This document shows, piece after piece, positions 1 to 9,430 of a stretch of DNA of 64,000 bases (the stretch's first letter is position 1; each line of letters begins with the position of its first letter). Source of the stretch: Phytophthora hibernalis. Its lineage: Eukaryota > Oomycota > Peronosporomycetes > Peronosporales > Peronosporaceae. The stretch spans positions 62,001 to 126,000 of the forward strand of contig JAAKBF010000027.1 of assembly GCA_012656075.1 (NCBI GenBank), written 5' to 3'. The translations under genes were made by a program, and so were the position numbers. The notes under the pieces were generated by a model that worked only from the letters and a program-made list of their open reading frames with translations, had not been told where the DNA came from and did not search any database.

Positions 1-269
1 TTGCCATGGTGGGCAAGGCTGAGGTGTGGCAAGACGACTTCCGTTGGTAAGCTTTTCTGCTTTAGGATGACTTTGTTGTGACTGATCTCGTTATCTCAAT
101 TTCTAGGATACTGCTTGAAGACGAAGAGGGTGGTTGTCGAATGTCGTACGGAGGTCTTGTGCTGACCGAGCATCCATGGGAACAATTTTGGCTCTGTGAG
201 GTGCTGTTGTTGACCTTGCGCTGGGAGAGTGCCGTGGTCGCACCGCTTTTCTCGCTGCGATGCAATTGA
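1..269 (+). CDS. 3' end of a spliced gene, product unknown (cut by window edge)
   Basis: Two exons can be read. The first runs from the window edge to 46, an intron fits 47-106 (GTAAGC donor, TTTCTAG acceptor, 60 bp), and the second exon runs from 107 to a TGA at 267-269. Splicing keeps one frame open and creates a Trp codon at the junction. The visible C-terminal part, from an ATG at 6, is about 67 residues with an acidic patch (LEDEEGG) followed by a Trp/Leu-rich tail. I recognise no family. The intron size and signals fit oomycete genes. The true start lies outside the window unless the ATG at 6 is used. Only 35 bp separate its stop from a MITE, so its 3' UTR may run into that element. It could be spurious, but the intact donor and acceptor with frame continuity argue for a real gene end. 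Confidence 0.45.
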
Positions 270-304
270 ACGGCGAGGATTGCTTTTCAAGAGTAGTATT
301 AATA

Positions 305-929
305 CCGTATTCCCCCTGTTACAAGCGTCGCTTAGTTACAAGCGTCACTGAATTTCATCCAATCACATAGCTTTATTATTTTGGCTGATTTTCCTTTTGT
401 TACAAGCGTCAGGTAATGAGTGGTCCCACACAGCTACCACATTCCTAAACAAACATAGTGGGGAGGCCACGATTAAATGGAGAAGGTCGCAAGCCGAACT
501 GAGGCCTACGTGCGTCATTCACGTACAAGTTCAAGTCTGACTGCATAAAGTCCTTCAAGGCATCGGGTGAAGACGAGTTAGATGGAGGAGAATTGAGCCC
601 TCAGGCCAAGCGAAGTAAATTCCATACAAATATAAACGGCATCGGTGCTGGTTAGTCCACACGCCCGCCACGGCCCTCAAAATTGGTGTCAAGCTGGCTC
701 ACATACAGGTGTAGCATAGTACGAACGCTGGTCGCCGTCGCCTCAGCGGTTGTCCAGGAATGCTGCGAGGGGTCGCCGTACCATCCGCATTACTGTCCGT
801 TTTCGGGTAAGTTCGTGTGGGTGATACCGTACAACTTATATTAAGTACGTGTAGATTGCATTTGCACCCAAAGTTCATTTCCTAACCCTCACATGTAGAT
901 TGGTGACACTTGTAACAGGGGGAATACGG
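305..929. mobile_element. MITE with terminal inverted repeats and TA target duplication
   Basis: The left end begins CCGTATTCCCCCTGTTACAA and the right end is its reverse complement; the first 21 bp are identical, and similarity extends to about 25 bp with one mismatch. TA dinucleotides flank both ends (303-304 and 930-931), as expected for Tc1/mariner-type insertion. No transposase ORF lies inside the 625 bp, so it is a non-autonomous element. The 12-mer GTTACAAGCGTC inside the left TIR recurs as direct copies at 335-346 and 399-410. Confidence 0.75.
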
Positions 930-931
930 TA

Positions 932-1396
932 ATAATGTAATTCGAAGTACCGGTACACCGCTCACTCTAATTAGTCGTGCTTCGAATACAGTCATGCTTC
1001 TGTACTTTTTCGTGACACCACGGATGACAAAGTTTTCCCGAAGAGTTCAAAAGAGCACAAAGGCAGTGGATTTGAGCAGATCTCGCCGAGGCGAAGCCAA
1101 TCATCATCTTACTTTCAAGAAAAATTTAATATTGTTGTCACAAGATCAATTCAAAAGTTCGACTTTCTCCGATAAAAATCGTACACCATAATTAGTCAGC
1201 GTCAGACCCATTAGAGTGAACGGTGTACATGTTGTTGGTCCACGAATGCTCAGTTCTTTTACAGTAAAAAATTAAGCATGCTGTCATTACATGCCCACAC
1301 CTTGCTGTACAAGGCATGTATATTGAGGTAATGTCTGTGGCTACCACCATCAAATGGTAGCAGCAGCAGTATGACGACCGCGCTGTTGGTCCAGGC
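932..1396. other. No gene seen
   Basis: A 465-bp stretch between the MITE and the end of the first carrier gene. Only short unsupported ORFs are present. It presumably contains the 3' UTR of the minus-strand carrier gene. Confidence 0.5.
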
Positions 1397-2370
1397 TTAG
1401 ACAGGTCCCATACCCATCGTTGCGCGGAGATTCTCGTACACCATGAGCGAGATGATGGTGTGCGGGCCAAGACGGAACCAATTCGGCAACCACCCCTTGA
1501 AAAACCACGAACGCCTTCAGTGCGAAGCACTTGCATGAAGGCGCGGCCGAGAACATTGGAGCCCCGCTCTTAGCTTCGTTTTGAATTTGCGTCTTCATCA
1601 CGTCCATCGGTGATGACGCCGTGGCCGCCATCAGGCCAGCAAACATGCTCGAGATCATGTGAACCGTCACGCCTTCCTCCAGCGACGTCTGCGTCAGCAA
1701 GGTGTGCTTCATGTGGTCATAACTCGGCAGTTGCGCTGCAGTGAGAGCCATAGCACGGAAGGTAGTGGCGGCAACGCCACGGTAGAAACCTTCGACGAGC
1801 CCTTCCTGCTGGTAGATCTGACGACAGGCGAAGGTGAAGTTGTTGTGATAGCGCGCACCCGTGCGGTCGGCCTGCATCCGACCTTAACGAGGTCCATGGG
1901 GTTCACCAGTGCACTTCCAATGCCGCCGGACATAGCACCAGCCAGCAGCTTGACGTACAGCGGTGAGGTGGCGCGCTCGTCCGCCGGGGTGTGGAAGACT
2001 TTGTCCTCGAACGTCTCCTTGACGATGTCGTACATGCCGAAGCGGATGCCCGAGTAAACGTATTCACGCAGCAGCGAAGCCTGCCACCCCTTGGCCCAGC
2101 CGGCAAAGCCCTCCTCCTTCCAAATGGTCTTGAGGCCGTGGCCGAAGCCAAAGTAGCGCGTGTGAGCACCAGCAGCAGGCTCCAGCGCCTGCAGTTGCAG
2201 ACGCACCTTCACCACATCGATGGGGTTCGTCACGGCCGTCGCGAGGGTGTTGGCCAGGCCGCCCAGCATGATCTTGACGCCGACGCCCTGCTGCCAGTCC
2301 ACCTTGTGTTGACCGCCGCAATGAGCTTGGTGCTCTCGTGGCGCTGCAGAGGTGGATTCGACGTGGACAT
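1397..2370 (-). CDS. Mitochondrial carrier (SLC25) protein, tandem copy 1, frame broken at four homopolymers
   Basis: Reads from ATG at 2370 to TAA at 1397-1399 as a three-repeat mitochondrial solute carrier of about 325 residues, the normal family length. The repeat signatures PIDVVKVRLQ, PMDLVKV and PMDVMKTQI are the Px[DE]xx[KR] motifs of odd-numbered helices; the uncoupling-protein/dicarboxylate carrier branch fits best. Such proteins exchange metabolites across the inner mitochondrial membrane; the substrate cannot be told from sequence. Comparison with copy 2 locates four one-base losses: TT at 2304-2305, G at 1880, CCCC at 1562-1565 and AAAAA at 1500-1504. Outside these points the protein is fully conserved, with no in-frame stop, so sequencing undercalls are as likely as true pseudogenisation. 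Same strand as copy 2, 460 bp downstream of it. Confidence 0.8.
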
Positions 2371-2830
2371 GGTCACAGATGAAGGAGGTGACGCTGCTGC
2401 CGGGTGCTACTACAGTACGCGCTTGGAATCCGAACGGAGACTGGAGACTGTCGAGACCATCGTGGGGCTGCCAGCGATCGCCATGACGCTCGTGGTCCGC
2501 TGACTACTTCACCCTACATCGGTTCTGGGAGTAGCCGGGCCAAGTTCTGCTTGGATTTTGGTGCTTGGTTGGCCGGCCAGCCAGCTCCGATTTGATCGCC
2601 AGCATTGTCTGCCCAGCGCTCTCCGTTTCCAGCGGCCTGTCGGTCAACCTCGCACCGCCTGTAAATCTTCCCGGGAAGACTCACAGGCGTCTCTCGCCGG
2701 CAACGTTGAAACGCGAGTGCTTTTGTTAAACGGTGGGTGGATGTTCATGCACAGGTTGGTTGGTTTGATATTGGACCTCATACAGTAATACGCTTTGTCT
2801 GCCTTTTGCTAGAGATCGCTGAAGGCTGAT
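2371..2830. other. Intergenic spacer between tandem carrier genes
   Basis: 460 bp holding the 5' region of carrier copy 1 and the 3' region of copy 2. I see no further gene. ORFs here are shadows or short chance frames. Confidence 0.5.
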
Positions 2831-3840
2831 TTACACAGGCTTGAGACCCATCGTGGCGCGGAGCTCCTCGTACACCATGAGCGAGATGATGGTGTGCGGG
2901 CCGAGACGGAACCAGTTGGCGAGCCAGCCCTTGAAAAAGCCCGGGGTGCCCTCCGTCCGCAGCACTTGCATAAAGGCGCGGCCCATGACGTTGGAGCCTC
3001 CGAGCTTCGTCTCGTTCATGATCTGCGTCTTCATCACGTCCAGAGGAGACGACGCTGTAGCAGCCATGAGACCGGCGAACATGCTCGAGATCATGTGAGC
3101 CGTCACGCCTTCATCGAGCGGCGTGTGGTGCAGCAGTGTCTCCTTCATGTGATCGTAGCTGGGGAGCTGCGCAGCCGTTAGAACCATAGCACGGAACGTG
3201 GTGGGCGCCACACCGCGGTAGAATCCTTCAACAAGCCCTTCCTGCTGGTAGATCTGACGGCAGGCGAAGGTGAAGTTGTTGTGGTAGCGCGCACCCGTGC
3301 GATCGGCCTGCATCCGGACCTTGACGAGATCCATGGGGTTCACCAGTGCACTTCCAATGCCGCCGGACGTAGCACCAGCCAGCAGCTTAATGTACAGCGG
3401 GGTGCGTCTGTGCTGTGCGGGGACGTGTAGAAGTCCTGGTCCTCGTAAAACTCCTTCACCTTGTCGTACAGTCCGAAGCGAATGCCCGAGTACATGAACT
3501 CTCTCAACAACGAGGCCTTCCAGCCCTTGGCCAGGCCGTACCAGCCTTCCTCCTGCACGACGGTCTTGAGCCCATGACCAAAGCCAAGGTACCGCGTCGG
3601 CGCGACAGTTCCAGCAGCAGCAGCGGTCGTCGGTTCTAGCGCCTGCAGCTGCAGCCGCACCTTCACCACGTCAATTGGATTGGTGGCAGCGGCGGATAAC
3701 GTGTTCGCAATGCCACCCAGCAGGATCTTGACTCCCACGCTCTGCTGCAGCTCTGCGGACCTCTGAGCGGCCCCCACGGCGTGCAAGTGGGCTAGGTGGG
3801 CATCACTATGGTGCTGCGGGGCCACGTTAGACGTGGACAT
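2831..3840 (-). CDS. Mitochondrial carrier (SLC25) protein, tandem copy 2, one homopolymer frameshift
   Basis: Starts at ATG 3840 (MSTSN) and ends at TAA 2831-2833, giving about 336 residues once one base is allowed for at GGGG 3399-3402; there the frame passes from FYTSPHSTDAP into YIKLLAG. Three tandem carrier repeats are present with PIDVVKVRLQ, PMDLVKVRMQ and PLDVMKTQI signatures. The C-terminal helix region (RLGPHTIISLMVYEELR) is intact. Close to identical to copy 1 over most of the length except the N-terminal 30 residues, so the pair is a recent tandem duplication. Inner-membrane metabolite exchange of the UCP/dicarboxylate-oxoglutarate carrier type is inferred from family signatures; the substrate is unknown. 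The upstream region is shared with a divergent gene starting at 4248. Confidence 0.85.
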
Positions 3841-4247
3841 CAGAGGTTTGATGGGCCACCAATGGTGGCTCGAGCGCGAAATGGAGACTGAGCAACAACC
3901 ACCGGCGACGATGAGGTTGAAGCCGCGATGGTGTTACTGACCCGGATGACAAGGACGCCGCGGTTGAGTGTGTCTTTGCATTGAAATTCCGATTCAACGA
4001 CCGTTGTGGGGCCCCACCGCCGTCCTTTTAAACCCGTCGCGATGAGAACTTCAAGGTAAGGTTGAAGTTGGGCTCGACTGGTGATGTGTATTCCCGTGAT
4101 TCGCAGCGTTTGGCGCCGAGGACCTCTTTTGGCCTGCTTTTCAAGCTGTGATTATACATAATAATGACGATGGCTTTGTTCACCATGCTGCCCTATATTT
4201 AGGATGGGACCTCGGAGCAGGAGGTCCAAGCAACTATCACAAGCACC
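3841..4247. promoter_or_regulatory. Divergent intergenic region between carrier copy 2 and the 4248 gene
   Basis: 407 bp separate the two start codons on opposite strands, so promoters of both genes must lie here. I see no clear core element and no other gene. Confidence 0.4.
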
Positions 4248-5666
4248 ATGCGCGTGGAAGCTGCCACACCAGACGTCCGAGAGGATGGCGAGCAGAACTG
4301 CTGCATCGGCTGCTTCCGTCTGCTGCCATTGCCTCAGGAATCGCCACAGGAAGACCATGAGCCCGAGCTACTGTGTGTGTCCTGCATCCTCCTATGCAAG
4401 AGCAGTACATCGCCCGTGGTACACTCCGTTGGTGGAGTGCTGTCGCCACTGCCGAAGCTGAGTCTTCTCGTTAAGGCCGAGGCCAAGTGTCAGGACCAAC
4501 TCCAACTACTACGGAGTCAGCAAGAAAGCCTAAGCCAGCAGAGAGAGTCTGCAGGCAACAAGACGAGCAAAGGAGGAGGCTCTCACGGCCGAACGGGAGC
4601 TGGCACGGCAACGGCGGAGGCACTTTTGCTGATCCAGGAGCGCCGCAAGCGTGAGGAAGAGCTCAAGTACCAGCAGTTCCAAGTGGAGGACCATACTACA
4701 TGTAGACGCTCGGAGCAGGAAGCTAGCGCGGACAAGCCCAACAAGAAGAGGCCAAAGCCACCGAAGGTGGACATATCACTCCAACGGCAAGCGTCCGAGC
4801 GTCTCGATGCCACCGATGTGGCTCTGCCTTATGTCGTGGAACCGATGATCAAACACGCTGAGACGCCTAATTCACGTGCGAACATGAACAACGCCGACAG
4901 CAGCTCTGCAGAGGCGCATTCAGCGAGTTTATGGGAGCGTCGGCGGCAGGTGATGGCCTGCTACTCGCAGGACCTCTCGCCTCTCATCGAAGGCTGCAAG
5001 CCCAGGCGCTTGCCAATCCCCAAAACTACTGCTGTAATTGCGCCTAGCAGCATCGTGAAACGCAGACAGACACCGGACAACAACGCTCAGACCATGACAA
5101 TACGTCGCCACAAGAATCAGCAGAACACACACAAGCAAGGCAAGAGTCCTGCTCCAAAGACTATGAAGCTCCGCCCACTGGTGGAGCAGAAGCGCTACAC
5201 TATAGCGAGGCCTCAGCAGCAGAACTCGAGCAATCAGTTTGACGATTTTCACCAGCGAGCAATCCCCTTCCCTCTGACGTTGCAGCCTCCGCGTCGCTTG
5301 ATCGACCACTCTGGTCCGCTGACGGCTGAGATCAAACCTGTGTCGTGGGCGTACGAGTTGACGAAAGATGGGCTGCCGCAAGACGATACACATGAGTTCA
5401 CAGGCGACGAAGCTGGGAGGTTGGGCTTCTCTGTGCCGCTGTACCCGGTAGCAGAAGACGACGGTGGTCCGCAGTTCACCATGTTCCCGTTGCAACACCA
5501 GCTACCGAACCCCACGTTCCCTCCTTCCAAGCTGGAGCCCCCAGTCGAGGCGGCAGCGAAAGCTCCTCGATGGGAGTACTCGGCCGAGCGGCTCTCAAGT
5601 TTGCTGGAGAAGTACAACGTCTCCGTCTCGACCGCAACACCAGCAACAACAGCGCCCAACCTATGA
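4248..5666 (+). CDS. Hypothetical protein, 472 aa, N-terminal Cys pairs and basic low-complexity body
   Basis: One uninterrupted frame from ATG 4248 to TGA 5664-5666. Near the N terminus Cys pairs occur in CCIGC (about residues 18-22) and CVSC (about 43-46) with a further Cys at 50, a spacing that could bind zinc. A Gln-rich, probably coiled segment follows (about 75-160, including QERRKREEELKYQQFQ), then a long Lys/Arg/Pro-rich region, and a C-terminal part with aromatic motifs (PVSWAYEL, RWEYSAERLSSLLEKYNV). No signal peptide or membrane segment is evident. I do not recognise the family; it is probably oomycete-specific. It converges with glycerol kinase, 219 bp between stops. This is one of the few long genes here with no frame problem. 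Confidence 0.8.
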   Translation: MRVEAATPDVREDGEQNCCIGCFRLLPLPQESPQEDHEPELLCVSCILLCKSSTSPVVHSVGGVLSPLPKLSLLVKAEAKCQDQLQLLRSQQESLSQQRESAGNKTSKGGGSHGRTGAGTATAEALLLIQERRKREEELKYQQFQVEDHTTCRRSEQEASADKPNKKRPKPPKVDISLQRQASERLDATDVALPYVVEPMIKHAETPNSRANMNNADSSSAEAHSASLWERRRQVMACYSQDLSPLIEGCKPRRLPIPKTTAVIAPSSIVKRRQTPDNNAQTMTIRRHKNQQNTHKQGKSPAPKTMKLRPLVEQKRYTIARPQQQNSSNQFDDFHQRAIPFPLTLQPPRRLIDHSGPLTAEIKPVSWAYELTKDGLPQDDTHEFTGDEAGRLGFSVPLYPVAEDDGGPQFTMFPLQHQLPNPTFPPSKLEPPVEAAAKAPRWEYSAERLSSLLEKYNVSVSTATPATTAPNL

Positions 5667-5885
5667 GCAGCAGCTGTTTTGTCACTTCAACCTGCTAGTC
5701 GACAAAGAGCGCTGCCTTGAGCGCTACAGCACGAACCAAATAATGTATACATGTATTCAAAGCAAGCACCACTCTGCTATGATATCACTCTTGACATTTG
5801 CATTCCTGCGTTATCCTGCTACATGTAGCAAAAACCCTGGCACTAGCCCGCATCATAATCTACTGCTGCTCGAGGGGTCAGCGGT
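5667..5885. other. Convergent gene ends with two TACATGTA palindromes
   Basis: 219 bp between the stops of the hypothetical gene and glycerol kinase. TACATGTA occurs at 5748-5755 and 5820-5827. Presumed 3' UTRs and transcription end sites of both genes. Confidence 0.4.
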
Positions 5886-7521
5886 TCATTCGTTCTCCTC
5901 CCAGTTGAGAGTGCGCTCGACGGCCTTGTTCCACTGGTGGATAAAGTGGCCACGCTTCTCGGCCTCCATGTCCGGGTTCCACGTGGCGCTCACCTGCCAG
6001 TTCTCGCGCAGCTCCTCCACCGTCTTCCAGAAGCCCACGGCCAGACCAGCAGCATACGCTGCGCCAAGCGCCGTCGTCTCGGCTACCACGGGGCGCACCA
6101 CGGGCACGTTGAGGACGTCCGACTGGAACTGCATCAGCGTCTGGTTGTATACCATACCACCGTCCACCTTAAGCTTGGTGAGGTGCACCCCACTGTCGCC
6201 TTCCATGGCGGCGACCACCTCCTGCGTCTGGAAGGCTGTGGCCTCCAGCGCGGCGCGGCAAATGTGCTCGCGAGTGGCGTATGAGGTCAGACCTACCATG
6301 ACGCCACGCGCGTCGTCACGCCAGTGGGGCGCGAAGAGACCAGAGAACGCCGGCACGAGGTACACGCCTCCGTTGTCCTTGACCTGCTTGGCGTACTCCT
6401 CGACCTGGGGGCGCTATCGATCATCTTGAGGTTGTCACGCAGCCACTGCACGAGCGACCCGGCGTACGAGATGGAGCCCTCAAGCGCATACACGGCCGGC
6501 TGGTCGCCGATCTTGTAGCCCATAGTGGTGAGCAGTCCCTTTGTGGAAGGGGTGGGCTTGGTGCCGGTGTTCATCATGAAGAAGCAGCCCGTTCCGTACG
6601 TGTTCTTGGCCTCACCGGGGAGAAACACGTCTGGCCAAAGAGCGCAGCCTGCTGGTCGCCCAAGTCGCCCGCGATGGGGATGCCCGAGATGACGCTGTCC
6701 TTGTGGCCCGAGGCGTAGACCTCAGAGCTCGAGCGGATGGCCGGCAGCAGCGACTTTGGGATGTTGAGGCACTTGAGAATCTCGTCGTCCCACTGGAGCG
6801 TGTCCAGCCGCATGAGGTTTGTGCGCGAGGCGTTGGTCACGTCCGTCACGTGCACGCCACCGTCCAAGCCGCCGCTGAGCTTCCAGATGAGCCACGTGTC
6901 CATGTTTCCGAAGAGCGCGTCACCGGACTCGGCCTTGGCACGCAGGCCGGGCACGTTCTCGAGCATCCACATGATCTTGACGGCCGAGAAGTACGTGGCG
7001 ATGGGCAGGCCCGTGACGGCGCGGAAGCGGTCGCCTCCCGTGCCCAGGAAGCCTGCGCCCTCGCCGTTCTTGAGGCGGTGAACGATCTCCGTCGTGCGCG
7101 TGTCGTGCCACACGATGGCGTTGTACAGCGGCTTGCCCGTCACGCGGTCCCAGATGAGCGCCGTCTCGCGCTGGTTGGTGATGCCGATGGCCTGCAGCTG
7201 CGAGAGCTCGATGCCGCCCTGGGCCAGCGCCTCGCGCACGCACGTGTCGACGTTGCGCGTGATCTCGTCGGCGTCGTGCTCGCACCAGCCCGGCTGCTGG
7301 TAGATCTGCTTGTGCTCCATCTGGTACGTGGCCGCGATATTACCGCTGTGGTCAAACGCAATGAAGCGAGAGCTGGTGGTGCCCTGGTCGATGGCACCCA
7401 CGAAGGACGCGGCGGGGGCCATTGTGGAGAAGGTTTGCGAAGACGAGAGAAAAGGGACCACTTGAGCTCTAAGGAGACACTTGCGAAGTGAGGACAGCCG
7501 AGCGCCGACGGCAGAACCCAA
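5886..7521 (-). CDS. GK: Glycerol kinase (two homopolymer frameshifts)
   Basis: Phosphorylates glycerol with ATP to glycerol 3-phosphate, feeding lipid synthesis and glycolysis. FGGY-family landmarks are all present: the N-terminal GAIDQGTTSSR phosphate loop, NQRETALIWDR, AIVWHDTRT, AGDLGDQQAALFGQ, KNTYGTGCF, and the C-terminal KVDGGMVYNQTLMQFQSD and ALGAAYAAGLAVGFW. The frame breaks twice, at GGGG 6617-6620 and GGGGG 6407-6411 (plus-strand view); in both places one more base in the run restores the family consensus. From the Met at 7420-7422 the protein is about 512 residues, the usual size. An in-frame upstream ATG at 7521 adds 33 residues rich in Arg, Ser, Leu and Ala with no acidic residue, which resembles a mitochondrial presequence. 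Two start sites, hence dual targeting, are possible. Confidence 0.92.
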
Positions 7522-7648
7522 TGTGGCGAGTGATGCCTGTCAAGTTGACTGCTGTTTATTTGACTTTCAATACACTGTACATGTGGGCAGAATGGGTGCA
7601 GAAAATTGACGAGTTTTGTAATTTGGGCACAAGATACGAACTGCCAAA

Positions 7649-7660
7649 TGTACATGTACA
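7649..7660. promoter_or_regulatory. TGTACATGTACA palindrome upstream of glycerol kinase
   Basis: A perfect 12-bp palindrome 128 bp upstream of the first glycerol kinase ATG. Its TACATGTA core recurs in several intergenic stretches of this window. A regulatory role is inference. Confidence 0.3.
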
Positions 7661-7722
7661 GAAACGAGGATCACATCAGCGTGCGTCACCCTTTGCGCTC
7701 CCTGCTTTCGGAGCCCAGTTCG

Positions 7723-7768
7723 TAATGATGTCCCTGCCGACCGGACATCATTAGTAATGATTCATTAC
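7723..7768. repeat. Two adjacent inverted repeats
   Basis: TAATGATGTCC at 7723-7733 pairs perfectly with GGACATCATTA at 7743-7753 (9-nt loop). It is followed at once by GTAATGA/TCATTAC (7754-7760 and 7762-7768) with a 1-nt loop. Function unknown; remnant transposon ends or a cruciform are possible. Confidence 0.5.
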
Positions 7769-8220
7769 GAGCGAGTCCCCCGGGCCGTTTGGGGTCCCGA
7801 CGGCCCGTCCCAAACAACAAATGGGCTTTAAACAGCCGAATATACCCATTTTAAGCGTGCCGATGACGCATTCACGTCGTTGTTGAAGATCAGCGGGGAG
7901 GGGATGGGAAGCGAAGTTCAAGTGAGATCGCATAAACTGGCGAATTTTGCAAAAGCGGTGAGCTCAAAGACTTATCCAGGCTGCCTAAAATCCGGCGCGT
8001 GCCGGTTTAACCGGATTAAAGCTAATTCCGACGTTTTCAATTTCTTTAAACGAGCGTCTGGAAATCCGAGTGCTTTGTTCATCAGTTATGCGTCTAAAAT
8101 ACTCGTACGGTTTTGCTTGAAGACCCCTACCAGCGAGAGGTTCGCTAGACACACACGGAAGAAGTTTAGACGAGTTTTTAAAATTAAAACTCTTTTGGTT
8201 AGGGTTATTTATGTAATGAG

Positions 8221-9064
8221 AGTAGGCGTGGACTGCATCACGCCAGCAGCAGCAGTGCAGCCCGAGTTAGTGACTGGCGAGTGACGTTGAAGGTGCAGGA
8301 CGGCAGCTGCTGGACGAACGCCAGGGCTGCCAGACGGACGGACGGCTACGGACGAAGAGTTGCTGGGCGAGAACTCAGGCGAGACGACGTGCCGGTGAGG
8401 CATTCAAGGAAGCAGAGCGGCGAGCGGGGCGACGCGAGTGGAGCAGATGAGCGGCGGAGAAGCCGAGCGAGCAGGAAGATACAGGGCGCAGAGGGCCGCT
8501 GGCAGGCGACGAAATGTCGATTTCGAACGGATTAGGCAGGGTAGGTAGACGACGGGCAAGGTAGTTAGGCAACGGGCAAGGTAGTTAGGAGAGTGTTGGG
8601 TGGGCGATCGTTCACCTCGCCTCTCAGTTACCATTTGAGCGGGAAGAGCTTAAGTCAAGTAACTACGCAGCAAAACACACGACAAGTTGTTGGTAAGCTT
8701 TGGATGCACAGACTATAGAAGGCAAGGTAAACGCAGACGGAGGGCACGGGAGGTGGTTTGAGACCACCAGGGACAAGGGAATCTACAGAGTCCTCCTGGT
8801 CGTGTGTCGGCGCGCGGTCCAAGTGTTCGTCACGGTGAAGACCCGCGTTGGCGATGTATAGTGCATGGTGTACTCGGATTACTTGCGGTGAGCAAGCCTA
8901 CAGACGAACCGAGCGTTGCGGCTGCCGATAACGCTCACACCTGTGCCGTCTCCGTGCATGTGACGTCCCTGCTACCTGAGCAGCTGGCGTGGACGCGCCG
9001 ACGCCTGGTCGGTTATGCTACCTACGGGCCTAGTCTATCCTCAGTGACGCCTCCAGCGACTATT
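8221..9064 (+). repeat. Gypsy-1 5' LTR
   Basis: 844 bp matching 17289-18132. The boundary was set by loss of similarity on both sides, the TGAG duplication at 8217-8220 and the primer binding site starting at 9065. Ends are AGTAG and CTATT, an imperfect inverted repeat. Confidence 0.9.
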
Positions 9065-9082
9065 TGGTAGTCATACAGGGGC
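9065..9082 (+). other. Gypsy-1 primer binding site (putative)
   Basis: TGGTAGTCATACAGGGGC starts directly at the LTR end with the TGG expected to pair with a tRNA 3' CCA. The priming tRNA is not identified. Confidence 0.5.
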
Positions 9083-9430
9083 CTTCTGGGCGAGTCTATC
9101 TGAGACTTCACGAGCTACGCCAAGTGGGTCAACTCGTCGCCTGGACGAGGAAAACTATGCTGGCCAGTCTGCCTGAGACTGAGCGAGCACGGAGAAGTGA
9201 ACGGTTCGAAGCAAGTCTGCCTCAGACTTTGCGGGCAACAAGCAAGACACTCGTCGCCTGGACGAGGAGTCTTCGCTCACCAACAAGTTTATCCGGTGTC
9301 GTGGCCTGCGAAGTCGCGACCTGCGCGAAGGATCAGAGCCGTGGCCTGCACGTACAATAGGATGAGAAAGATAAGTGGTTTGTACAGTACGGATGCTAAT
9401 GGGATGTGATATTGGTTAGGAAAGAGAGAG

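Larger units (their letters stand above)
7522..8216. other. Intergenic region upstream of glycerol kinase
   Basis: No convincing gene. It holds the glycerol kinase promoter, TACATGT sites near 7578 and 7651, and two adjacent palindromes at 7723-7768. A 134-codon frame starting at 7880 runs into the gypsy-1 LTR and shows no family features. Confidence 0.5.

Noticed and set aside
994..1191. 65-codon ORF after the first MITE
   Set aside because: Short, without motif or codon-use support.
5464..6429. 321-codon plus-strand ORF across two genes
   Set aside because: It spans the end of the hypothetical gene, the intergenic spacer and the antisense of glycerol kinase; the conserved frames are the other ones.
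6703..7491. 262-codon plus-strand ORF opposite glycerol kinase
   Set aside because: It is the mirror of a GC-rich, strongly conserved coding strand; composition explains the open frame.
7880..8284. 134-codon plus-strand ORF upstream of gypsy-1
   Set aside because: It is basic, shows no family motif and its last third lies in the LTR, so the stop belongs to the inserted element. Could be a truncated gene, but nothing supports that.
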